A stretch of 64,000 nt of DNA from Caballeronia sp. TF1N1 (GTDB lineage: Bacteria > Pseudomonadota > Gammaproteobacteria > Burkholderiales > Burkholderiaceae), in the NCBI RefSeq assembly GCF_022878925.1, contig NZ_CP084629.1:310001-374000 (forward strand). The letters are read 5' to 3'. Below, one piece after another: positions 52,903-61,508 of this stretch. Under the pieces are notes generated by a model. It saw only the letters and a program-made list of their open reading frames with translations. It ran no database searches and was not told the origin of the DNA. Every line of letters starts with the position of its first letter. Within the stretch, counting starts at the first letter, position 1. A program made the position numbers and the translations under genes.

Positions 52903-53883
52903 GTGCATCTGACCGACACTTTGATCCCCGTCATCGCGCTGGTGCGGCAGACGATCGATACGGCCGCCGCCCCGGCCTTCTTGCGGCCGTCGACGGCGGC
53001 GCCTGCCGTTCCAAGGCCCTTGCCCGCCGCGCCGCGTCCGGTTGCATCGCAGCCCGCTTCCGCTGGCGGTTCGCCGTTTGCGCCGCAGCCTATCGGCGAG
53101 ATGGCCGCCAATGGCAATGCAAGCGCAAGCGCAAACGCTAACGCCAACGCCGTCGCCATCGCCATCGCCGATGCCCCGCCGGCGCCCGCGCCGCTTCCTT
53201 CGCTCGCGCCACGGGCGAGTGTATCGAACGCATCGAGCGGCACGCCCGCCGAGGACGCCGCGCGCGCACGCGCACTCGCCGAAGCGATCGACGAAGCCAT
53301 CGACCAGGCGCGGCACGACGCGCGCATCCACAATTTCGTGCCATCGGATTTCGACAACGCGCTTTTCGCCGTGCTCGCCTGGGCCGACGAAGTGCTGATC
53401 TCATCCGAATGGGCTGGCGCGCCGCACTGGCAGCGCCATCTGATGCAGCGCCGCCACTTCAACACGACGACCGCCGGCGTCTCGTTCTACGCACGTCTCG
53501 ACGATCTGCGCGACGATCAGGCCGATGTGCGCGAAGTCTTTGCGCTGTGTCTCGCGCTCGGCTTCAAGGGTCGCTATGCGCAAGAGCGCAGCTCGCGTCA
53601 GCTCGACGAACGCCGCCGCGTCACGCTTCAGAAAGTGCTCGACGAAGGCGGCGTTCCGGCCGCCACCGGCGCGGTGCTCTTTCCGCAAGCGTATGTCAGC
53701 GAAGAATCGGCGCGCGCGGCGCAAACCGGCGTCGAACCGGCGGCGCGCCGGGTGCGCTGGCGGCTTCGCCGGCAGACGCTCATCGGCTTCGGCTTGCCCG
53801 TGGTCGTGCTCGCCGTGCTCTACGGCACCTATCACCTGATCATCGTGCAGATGGTGAACGCTCTTCTTCCGCTCATCCAATGA
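52903..53883 (+). CDS. tssL: T6SS inner-membrane protein TssL (DotU family)
   Basis: A 326-residue protein with a cytoplasmic DotU domain (about 118-270: 'FDNALFAVLAWADEVLISSEW', 'FNTTTAGVSFYARLDDL') and a single C-terminal transmembrane helix ('FGLPVVVLAVLYGTYHLII'). There is no peptidoglycan-binding OmpA extension. Residues 20-115 form an Ala/Pro/Asn-rich low-complexity linker not usual for the family, encoded by a short repetitive GC-rich tract near 53110-53170. GTG start directly after tssK; the stop overlaps tssM (ATGA). Confidence 0.93.
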   Translation: MHLTDTLIPVIALVRQTIDTAAAPAFLRPSTAAPAVPRPLPAAPRPVASQPASAGGSPFAPQPIGEMAANGNASASANANANAVAIAIADAPPAPAPLPSLAPRASVSNASSGTPAEDAARARALAEAIDEAIDQARHDARIHNFVPSDFDNALFAVLAWADEVLISSEWAGAPHWQRHLMQRRHFNTTTAGVSFYARLDDLRDDQADVREVFALCLALGFKGRYAQERSSRQLDERRRVTLQKVLDEGGVPAATGAVLFPQAYVSEESARAAQTGVEPAARRVRWRLRRQTLIGFGLPVVVLAVLYGTYHLIIVQMVNALLPLIQ

Positions 53884-56800
53884 AAGTCCTGCGCACCGTT
53901 CTGCTGTGGCTCCTTGCGCTCGTCGTGCTGGCGCTCGTCAGCTGGGGGCTGACGCTGTATCTCGAATGGCCGTTGTGGGCGTCCGCCGCGATTTTCTTCG
54001 GCGCGCTCGGCATGTTCTTCATGTTGATCTTCCTGCGGCGCCTGACGCTTGCGTATCGTTCCCGCAGCATCATCGCGCGGCAGCGGCGTGCCGAACAGGA
54101 AGCCGCGCAGCGCGGGTCGCGCACGGGCGCCTTGCGCCGCAAGTTCCGCGATGCCGCGGCGCTTCTGCGCGGTTCGAGCCTGAAGCGTCTCGGCAATCCG
54201 CTCTACGTGCTGCCCTGGTACATGGTGATCGGCAGACCGGGCGCGGGCAAGACCACGGCGCTTGCGCGCTCGCGGCTGTCCACTTCGCTGCAGGATCACA
54301 CGCAACAAGGCGCGCCGGTCCCGCAAACCGAAAATTGCGACTGGTGGTACTTCGACCGCTCCATCGTGCTCGACTGCGCGGGCCGTTATGTCGATGCCGA
54401 CAACGAAGACGCCGACCGCCGCGAGTGGAATCTGGTGCTGGACCTGCTGTCGCGCTATCGCGGACGCGAAGGCATCAACGGACTCGTGCTCGCCATCTCC
54501 GCCGACCGGCTCGTCACGCCGGACCGCGAGGCGATCGATCAGGAAGCGCGCGTGATCCGTGCGCGCATAGAACAGTTGATCCGCCTTTTCGGGCGGCGCT
54601 TTCCGGTGTACGTGCTCGTCACCAAGTGCGATCAGCTCTATGGCTTCGAAAGCTGGAGCACGCTCTTGCCCGAGACCGCGTTGAATCAGGCGATGGGTCA
54701 TCTCGCGCCCGCCACCGCCGACGATCCGCCGACCGAGCGCTTCCTCTCACTGGCCTTCGATGCCATCGTCGAACGACTACGCGCGATGCGGGTTGCGCTG
54801 GTTGCGCGGCATCCGCAATCGGCGGTGGAACTGCTGCTGTTTCCGAACGAACTCGACCGCCTGCGCGCGGGCACCGAACTCTTCGTGAAGGCGTGCCTTG
54901 GTAACAGCCCGTATCTGGAATCGCCGTTCTTGCGCGGACTGTTCTTTTCGAGCGGCCTGCAGGCCGGCGGCGCGCGCTCGGCGGTGCTGCCGGAGACGCT
55001 GCGCCCGATGCCGCCGCACGAACCCTCGACGACCGGCGTGTTCCTGCACGACCTCTTCGGTCGCATCCTGCCGCAAGACCGCAACGTCGGCAAACCTGCC
55101 GCGCTCGTCAATCGCTGGTTCGCCGCGACACAGCATCTAGGCATGCTCGCGTGGGTGATGTTGGCCGTTGCGTTCGGCTTGCTGATCACGATGTCGTTCA
55201 TCCGCAACGTCAACACGCTGACGCAGATCGAGCGCAGCTATCCATTTCATCAGCGCTTCGACGGCTTGCTCGTCGATGACGCCGCTACCCTCACGCGCAG
55301 CAACACCGCGCTGCGCGAGATCGATCGCCGCAACCGCAACTGGCGTTCGCGCTGGATGATCTCCGGCCATATCGACCGCTTGCAGGAACGGCTGCGCCAG
55401 CAATACACGCAGCAATATCTGCAGTACATCCGACCAGCCGTCGAACGCGATTTCGATCTGGATTTGCGGCGCGATCTCGTCAACGATACCGACGGCACGC
55501 TGCCGCTTAGCATCCTCAACGAAGTGCGCGTGACGAATCTGCTGCGCGCGAAAGTGGCGGGCGCGGATCGTCCGGAACTTGCCGCGATGCCTCAGCCGCT
55601 TTATAGCGACATGGCGCCGTGGTCGTCGCAACTCTTCGACCAGATCAACGACTTGCGCATTTCCTATATCGCGTGGTCGGCGACGAATGCGCGCGACATC
55701 GTGACGCGCGTGGCGCAACAGCAGGCGACGCTTGCCCAGGCGCTGTACCAGAACCGCATGCACTGGCTCACGCAGCTTGCGCCGATCGACCCGCATCTGC
55801 ACGATGTCTCGCTCGCCGACTTCTGGCTCGACGCGAACTCGGCGCGCGCGCAATCCCTGCGTCTGGCAAACGTGGATGCTCCGGTTGCGGGCAATGTCGC
55901 GGGCGGGCGCATCACGGCGGCGTCGAGCCGTGCAACGGCGCCCGATTCGAAGGCCGTGGAAGCCGCGCGCACCGACGCGCAACTCGCCGAAGCGAACCGG
56001 CTCGCGGAGATCAAGGTGCCGGCCGCGTACACGCGCGCGGGACGGGTGGATATCGACGGCTATCTGAAGGAGATTCATCAGGCGGTCGTCGACGATGCGC
56101 AACTCGTGCAGCAACAGGCGTTCTTCGACCACGACTATCAGATCGAGCGCTTTCAGGCGTGGCAGAGCTTCGTGCAGACCGTGCCGCAGGGCGAACGCTT
56201 GCTACCGGGCCGCGATGCCTGGCGCGGACGGCTCGCGACCATCACGCAGAACGCGAGCCCTTATCTGCGCGCGCTCGATCGCGTCAACGACGAGTTCGAA
56301 GGCGTGGCCGACGCCCAGTTGCCCGACTGGCTGCAGACCGCTCGACGCATGGGCCGCCTGCGGCGCGATGCCACCGGCGCGCTGATCGCGAGCCGTGCGG
56401 GTGGCATCGTGCAAAGCATCAACTCGTTCGGCGGCCAGGCGATCCGCGACAGCATCGCGAGCAGTCCGCTGGCGGGCGCGGCGGCGGTGCGCGTCAATGC
56501 GCGCGCGGCATCCGCCATGCGCGACTATTTTCAGGACATCGATCAGATCGCGGCCACCGTCACCGATGGCACCGCGAAGGCATATGGCGTATCGGCTGCG
56601 TTTCATGGCTTTGGCGTCGATCCGGCGGTGAAGACATCGCCTGTACACGATGCCGCGCGCGCCCTCTTGCGCCTGCGTGACGAAGTCGATTCCAACGGCG
56701 CGGCTGATCAGGCCATCTGGCATCTGATCGGCGGTCCGCTGCATTTCGTGCTGGCTTATACGGAAGAAGAGACTTCGTGCGCGTTGCAATCGGATTGGGA

Positions 56801-57938
56801 CAGCAAGGTGTATTGGCCGTTGCAGGCGGCGACCAGCATGACGCAGGTCGTCGATCAGTTGTACGGTCCGCAGGGTTCGGTGTGGAGTTTTGTCGATGGG
56901 CCGGCCAAGCCGTTCCTGACGCATTCGGCGAGCGCGATTTCTGAAGTGCAGACGGCCGATTACAGCGTGCCCTTCACCGCCGCGTTCCTGCCGACGCTGA
57001 ATTCGGCGGTCGGCAAGCGCACCGCGCAGCTGATGGAAGCACAGCGCGCCAAGTCCCGCGCCGAAGCCGACGCAGCGCAGGCGCAGGCGGCGCAAGAGCA
57101 GGCGAAGCAGCAGCAGGCCAATGCGGAGCAGGCCATTGCGAGTGTGAAGCAGCAGATTGCGGCGGCGCAGGCGAAGGCGTATCCGTTGACGATCACGGCT
57201 CAGCCTATCGACGTGAATCCTTCAGCGCGCATGCGGCCATTCGCGACCGTGCTGACGGTGCAGTGTGCGGCGGGCGCGCGCACGTTGACCAACTTCAACT
57301 TCCCGGTGAGCGACACTTTCAACTGGACACTCGGCCAGTGTGGCGAGGTGAGTTTGCTGATTCGTTTCGATGGCCTGACGCTCTCCAAGCGTTATCGCGG
57401 CGATGCGGGCGTGGTCAGTTTCCTGCGCGACTTCCGCGATGGGCACCGATTGTTCACGCCGCAGGATTTTCCGTCGTCGGCGGCGGCGCTCGCGCAGCGC
57501 GGCATCGACCAGATCACGGTGCGTTACGAGTTCCGTGGCGAGGACGCGATCATCGATGGCGCGACGCAGCTGGCGCAATTGCAGGACGCGCAGCAGAAAG
57601 AGACGCAGCTGCGCCAGCAAGCGATCGATACGCTTGCGGCGCAGACGCAGCAGTTGTTGCTAATCAAGCTGGCGGGTAATGGTGGCGGGACGACGCCGCA
57701 GCCGCTACGCGTGTCGTTGCCGCAGCAGATCGGGATGTGCTGGAATGCGCCGGCTTCTCCGGCGGGAACGCAGACGCTGCAGGCGCGTTTCGATAGTCTG
57801 CTGGAAGCGCGCGGCCCGTTGGTGACGGCGGCGGCGCCTTCGTTTGCACCGATTCAGTCAGGACCGATGACGGCGCCGGACGTGCCGCCGTTGCCGGTTT
57901 TGCCGACAGTGCCGGGGTTGTCGGGGGCGGGGTCTTGA
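53880..57938 (+). CDS. tssM: T6SS inner-membrane stalk protein TssM (IcmF family)
   Basis: A 1352-residue IcmF protein. Two N-terminal helices (about 4-22 and 30-52) precede a cytoplasmic domain with an intact Walker A, GRPGAGKT (118-125), and a third helix near residue 420 ('LAWVMLAVAFGLLITMSFI') leads to the long periplasmic domain that spans to TssJ. A Gln/Ala-rich coiled stretch lies at about 1045-1095 and the end is Pro-rich. It overlaps tssL by 4 bp and ends the operon. It differs from the island paralogue at 12141-15620 in having the nucleotide loop. Confidence 0.95.
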   Translation: MKVLRTVLLWLLALVVLALVSWGLTLYLEWPLWASAAIFFGALGMFFMLIFLRRLTLAYRSRSIIARQRRAEQEAAQRGSRTGALRRKFRDAAALLRGSSLKRLGNPLYVLPWYMVIGRPGAGKTTALARSRLSTSLQDHTQQGAPVPQTENCDWWYFDRSIVLDCAGRYVDADNEDADRREWNLVLDLLSRYRGREGINGLVLAISADRLVTPDREAIDQEARVIRARIEQLIRLFGRRFPVYVLVTKCDQLYGFESWSTLLPETALNQAMGHLAPATADDPPTERFLSLAFDAIVERLRAMRVALVARHPQSAVELLLFPNELDRLRAGTELFVKACLGNSPYLESPFLRGLFFSSGLQAGGARSAVLPETLRPMPPHEPSTTGVFLHDLFGRILPQDRNVGKPAALVNRWFAATQHLGMLAWVMLAVAFGLLITMSFIRNVNTLTQIERSYPFHQRFDGLLVDDAATLTRSNTALREIDRRNRNWRSRWMISGHIDRLQERLRQQYTQQYLQYIRPAVERDFDLDLRRDLVNDTDGTLPLSILNEVRVTNLLRAKVAGADRPELAAMPQPLYSDMAPWSSQLFDQINDLRISYIAWSATNARDIVTRVAQQQATLAQALYQNRMHWLTQLAPIDPHLHDVSLADFWLDANSARAQSLRLANVDAPVAGNVAGGRITAASSRATAPDSKAVEAARTDAQLAEANRLAEIKVPAAYTRAGRVDIDGYLKEIHQAVVDDAQLVQQQAFFDHDYQIERFQAWQSFVQTVPQGERLLPGRDAWRGRLATITQNASPYLRALDRVNDEFEGVADAQLPDWLQTARRMGRLRRDATGALIASRAGGIVQSINSFGGQAIRDSIASSPLAGAAAVRVNARAASAMRDYFQDIDQIAATVTDGTAKAYGVSAAFHGFGVDPAVKTSPVHDAARALLRLRDEVDSNGAADQAIWHLIGGPLHFVLAYTEEETSCALQSDWDSKVYWPLQAATSMTQVVDQLYGPQGSVWSFVDGPAKPFLTHSASAISEVQTADYSVPFTAAFLPTLNSAVGKRTAQLMEAQRAKSRAEADAAQAQAAQEQAKQQQANAEQAIASVKQQIAAAQAKAYPLTITAQPIDVNPSARMRPFATVLTVQCAAGARTLTNFNFPVSDTFNWTLGQCGEVSLLIRFDGLTLSKRYRGDAGVVSFLRDFRDGHRLFTPQDFPSSAAALAQRGIDQITVRYEFRGEDAIIDGATQLAQLQDAQQKETQLRQQAIDTLAAQTQQLLLIKLAGNGGGTTPQPLRVSLPQQIGMCWNAPASPAGTQTLQARFDSLLEARGPLVTAAAPSFAPIQSGPMTAPDVPPLPVLPTVPGLSGAGS

Positions 57939-58087
57939 GTTCGCTGTTTGGTAGCTGGGCGGGGCTTGGGATGAGGCAACGGGCCGGCTATTCTTTATTG
58001 CCGAATACACTATGACACCGGCAACGACGCTGGTTCTTCGTTCTTCCCTTTCTTAGTCGCGCATCATCTCGCGCTCTCGCCATTCAA

Positions 58088-58114
58088 GCGGCACGGAGTA
58101 AACTTCCGTGCCGC
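58088..58114. terminator. terminator-like hairpin after the tssJKLM operon
   Basis: GCGGCACGGA and TCCGTGCCGC form a perfect 10-bp stem with a 7-base loop, 150 bp after the tssM stop and 33 bp beyond the stop of the convergent small gene. The uracil tail is weak (CTTATCTAG). It could end both transcripts. Confidence 0.5.
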
Positions 58115-58147
58115 CTTATCTAGCTATTTCCGCTCTGCTACATCTTC

Positions 58148-58369
58148 TCAAGGATACTGCCGCCAATGCGCGGGCTTATCCTGATCCTGCAAATGCCGCT
58201 CTCGTGCAACGTGTACTGAGTAGTTCATTGACAGTGCCCAATCCGCTGCCTCTTTCTGCGTTTTAGTTTCCTTTACCTCTTTTCGGTCAACGATTACCAC
58301 GTGATGCGTCGTGCCCTTACCCTTTTCATTTGATAACGGCCTATGCGCAACATAAGCGTGCTTTTTCAC
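58148..58369 (-). CDS. small basic protein of unknown function
   Basis: A 73-residue soluble protein. 'THHVVIVDRKEVKETKTQKEAADWALSMNYSVHVARERHLQD' reads as a compact beta-alpha-beta fold with a charged surface. The start is a GTG with GAGGAA seven bases upstream, which supports a real gene. Codon choice is more AT-rich than in the T6SS genes beside it, so it may be acquired. No family was recognised. Confidence 0.55.
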   Translation of the reverse strand: MKKHAYVAHRPLSNEKGKGTTHHVVIVDRKEVKETKTQKEAADWALSMNYSVHVARERHLQDQDKPAHWRQYP

Positions 58370-59142
58370 AATAAATTCCTCGACTAATTAATGGAAACTA
58401 AGTTCTTACTGCCGCATAGACTTCAGGCCGTCCGCTGATTTTTTCAATGCCAGTATTTTCTGAATATTTTTAATGCGCGTCCTTGTCCGCTTCGGCATTC
58501 TTCGTCGCTAAGAGCGAAGCGGCGGTATCGCCATGAAGTGCCATGCTTCGCTATCGGGCTCGGCGTTAATTTAGATGCGCGAATTTCTGATGAAGGGGAG
58601 CGCGGCCCCGATGATGTCGCGTTGTCAGTTCGAAACCATTGCGCGCATGCCGAGCAGGATCAGCAACTCGTGCGCGACGTGCTCGATGCGTTGATCTTCA
58701 AGAATCAGGCGGGCGCAATGACGCGCGTGGCCGAGAGTGAGAAGCAGCTCGCGCGTAAAGCGCGTAAAGACAGTAAAAAGGGGTAGGGACCACAGCGGTA
58801 AATGGAGCGCGGGCTGGGAGTTAGCACTCGCGGCCCGTTGACCAGTTCACTTGAAGGCCTGAATATGGCTAACGCCGATCCTAAAGCACGTTCGCCTGTC
58901 GCGGAACGGGTGCTGACAGTGCAGCAGCTCTCCTGCGAGCACAACCAACTGGCACAAGCAGTATCACAGCAGCTTCGAACGGCGGCCTGCGCCCAAGTTT
59001 CCAACCTATGTTCTCTGGATTTGCCTCACTGGACGATGGCTTGAATAGGCGGGCTACCGGAACCGTGGGTGGCGCGCGTTGAGCAAGCGAACGAGGCATT
59101 GTCAGGCGGCCGTCGTCACGCGTCGCGCGCGACCGCCTTCCC
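58370..59142. other. gene-poor, less GC-rich interval between tssM and tssA
   Basis: About 770 bp without a confident gene. One plus-strand frame (58538-58786, GTG start, no ribosome site) has a plausible hydrophilic, lysine-rich C-terminal half ('ESEKQLARKARKDSKKG') and could be a remnant or a small gene; another at 58802-59044 is weaker. The lower GC and the break in an otherwise compact T6SS locus suggest insertion or decay. No transposase or terminal repeat was seen. Confidence 0.4.
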
Positions 59143-60720
59143 CTACGCGCCCCCCAACGCCAACTTCACCGCCGCAGCCGCATCGATCTTCGCAATGCGC
59201 GCGACCAGTGCAATCGCTTCGGCATGCGCATCGTTTTGCTGATACAGCGCGTGCGCCGCGCTCAACGCCTCCAGCGCGAGTTGCGGCGTCCAGCGGTCGA
59301 GCTCATGCCGATCCACTTCGCCGACGATCATCTGCGCGAACGGCCGCAGCGGCGCGTTCGGCCGATGCGCCAGCATCAATTCGCTCAAGTGGATGGTCGC
59401 GCGCAGGCGTTGTTCCGGATTCGTGCCCAACGTCGCGCCCTGGAGCGCCACTGCCGCCGCTTCGAGATCGCCCGCCGCGGCGAGCGAGCGCGCCGTGCCG
59501 AGCGCCACCGCGAGCGCATCCGGCGCCGCGCCGCCGCCCGAACCCGTCGCCGCATTGCGTTGCAGGCTCGTGATCCATTCGAGCGTCGCGCCATCCGCGA
59601 AAGGCTTGCCATCCGCGAAAGTCAGATTCGGCAACTCAGGGGCGCGGCGCAACAGTTGCAGCGTCGCCGCGTTCACTTCGGCGAGCGCGTCCGCGAACGG
59701 CTCGCCAAGATTCGCAAGCGCCTGTGCGCTCGCGCGATTCAAATCCATCCAGAACGGAAACGCCGGCAAGTTCGCCTCTGCGAACGTGAGCGTGTCCTCG
59801 GGCGCATCGCCGGATTGCAGGCGGTCCAATGCAATCGCCAGTTCCGCGATCGGCCCCGGAATGCGCGTCTGGCCACGCTCGGCAAGCGGCGCGGTTTCAA
59901 TCGCGCCCCACGCCGCAAGCCGATTCAGCCGATACGCCTGCGCATCGCTCGCCCGATTGCCACGCCGGAAGCCCGCCAGCGTCACCAGCCGTTCGGCGAT
60001 CTGCTCGAAGGCGCGGTCGGCATCGGCATCGGACACAATGGCCGCGTTCGAAAGCGGTGCGACGGCAAGCGATGCGGCAGCGGCCGGCGCAGAAGGACGC
60101 GAGATTTGTGCTGGTCGTGTCTCCGCCGACGCGACAGGCGCGTCTACAGCAGGCACGGGCTCGGGCACAACTTCCCGAACCGGCAACGTGCGAATCTGAT
60201 TGAGCAACGGCCGCACGCTCGGCGCGTCCGGGTCTTTCTCGGCAAGACGCGTATCGATGGCTTCGAGGCGCGTCTGCAACGCATCGATCAATGCGCGCTC
60301 CTGCTGCGTATCGCGGTCCACCTTGTCCACGACGAACTGAACCGCCCGCTCGAAAATCCAAGACAACGCGTTGCGCCGCGCCCGCAAGCGCGAGAGACCC
60401 GGATGCAGCGTTTCCCAGTAATTCGCGAGCAGATCGTCGATGACCGTCAAGCCGCTCGCAAGGCCTTCGAGGCCGGAACGGCGCATGAGCGCGCCCGCGA
60501 GATAACACGCGACGAGCAAGTCCTTGCCGCGTTCGGCGAGCAGCACGGTGGCAGCGCGCTGCACCACGTCCCAGTCCGTGCCGGCCGCCGCGCTCGGGCT
60601 GTTGAGTTTGTCGATCTCGGTCTGCAGGCGATCGAAGTCGGGATCGTCGCGGACATCGTCGCCAGCGGGGTTGTCCGGCGTAATGGGCGCGGAACCGAGC
60701 GTATCGAAAGGAGGACTCAT
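59143..60720 (-). CDS. tssA: T6SS protein TssA
   Basis: A 525-residue cap/priming protein for sheath assembly. The ImpA N-terminal domain is at about residues 10-130 ('LLVACYLAGALMRRSGLEGLASGLTVIDDLLANYWETLHP' holds the core). A Pro/Ala-rich linker follows near 170-225, then a helical middle and C-terminal domain of the longer TssA type. The ATG is close to the stop of the response-regulator gene on the same strand (43 bp), so it is probably co-transcribed with the two-component genes upstream. Confidence 0.9.
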   Translation of the reverse strand: MSPPFDTLGSAPITPDNPAGDDVRDDPDFDRLQTEIDKLNSPSAAAGTDWDVVQRAATVLLAERGKDLLVACYLAGALMRRSGLEGLASGLTVIDDLLANYWETLHPGLSRLRARRNALSWIFERAVQFVVDKVDRDTQQERALIDALQTRLEAIDTRLAEKDPDAPSVRPLLNQIRTLPVREVVPEPVPAVDAPVASAETRPAQISRPSAPAAAASLAVAPLSNAAIVSDADADRAFEQIAERLVTLAGFRRGNRASDAQAYRLNRLAAWGAIETAPLAERGQTRIPGPIAELAIALDRLQSGDAPEDTLTFAEANLPAFPFWMDLNRASAQALANLGEPFADALAEVNAATLQLLRRAPELPNLTFADGKPFADGATLEWITSLQRNAATGSGGGAAPDALAVALGTARSLAAAGDLEAAAVALQGATLGTNPEQRLRATIHLSELMLAHRPNAPLRPFAQMIVGEVDRHELDRWTPQLALEALSAAHALYQQNDAHAEAIALVARIAKIDAAAAVKLALGGA

Positions 60721-60763
60721 GGCTTATTCGTCGAGGATAAATCGGGAAACACGCAAAGGTCGA

Positions 60764-61504
60764 TCACCACACTTCCTCGATTTCCGCATTCAGGTAGTAG
60801 CCCGCGCCGCGTTCCGTGCACAGCAGCTTGGGCGCGCGCGCATCTTCCTCGATCTTGCGACGCAGCCGCAAAATCTGGACGTCGATGGCGCGGTCATAGA
60901 CATCGTCGAACGCGCGGGTGCGCTCGATCATGTGTTCGCGCGACACCACGCGATTAGGCGCGCCGAGCAGCACGACCAGCAAATTGAACTCGGCGTTGGT
61001 GAGGGTAACGGTCTCGTCGTCCTGCGACTTGAGGCGGCGCGTGTTCAGATTCAGCGTCCAGCCGCCGAAGCGATACGCGCGCGGCAGCTTTCCGCGCGTG
61101 ATCGGCGCGCCCTGCGCCGCGCCCGCGCCCGTGCGCCGCAGCACGGCGCGCACGCGGGCGAGCACTTCGCGCGGCGAAAACGGCTTGGTGACGTAATCGT
61201 CCGCGCCGAGTTCGAGGCCCATCACGCGGTCGGCTTCCTCGGTGCGGCCCGTGAGGCAGATGATCGGCATGGCGCCGCCCTCGCCGCCCGCGCGCCATTC
61301 GCGCGCGAGTTCGAGGCCGTCGCCGTCGGGCAGGCCGAGGTCGAGCAACACGAGATCGAAGGTATCGGCGGCGAGGCATTCGCGCGCTTCGGCGGCGGAT
61401 GCCGCGCCTTCGGTCGTCATGCCGTGTCCGGCGAGATATTCGACGAGCAGAACACGCAAGGAATGGTCATCGTCGACGATCAATATGCGGGGTGAACTCG
61501 GCAT
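60764..61504 (-). CDS. OmpR-family response regulator
   Basis: A 246-residue regulator. The receiver domain (about 5-118) has the acidic pair in 'ILIVDDDHSL', phospho-acceptor Asp55 in 'LVLLDLGLPDGDG' and the lysine in 'YVTKPFSP'. The winged-helix output domain (about 145-240) ends 'LRRKIEEDARAPKLLCTERGAGYYL'. The ATG at 61504 lies 5 bp after the kinase stop, so the pair is coupled. Position before tssA suggests control of the T6SS genes; this is inferred. Confidence 0.92.
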   Translation of the reverse strand: MPSSPRILIVDDDHSLRVLLVEYLAGHGMTTEGAASAAEARECLAADTFDLVLLDLGLPDGDGLELAREWRAGGEGGAMPIICLTGRTEEADRVMGLELGADDYVTKPFSPREVLARVRAVLRRTGAGAAQGAPITRGKLPRAYRFGGWTLNLNTRRLKSQDDETVTLTNAEFNLLVVLLGAPNRVVSREHMIERTRAFDDVYDRAIDVQILRLRRKIEEDARAPKLLCTERGAGYYLNAEIEEVW

Positions 61505-61508
61505 GGCG

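Noticed and set aside
58881..59099. Minus-strand frame of 72 codons in the tssM-tssA interval
   Set aside because: No ribosome site or recognisable family; competes with an equally weak plus-strand frame, so neither is annotated as a gene.
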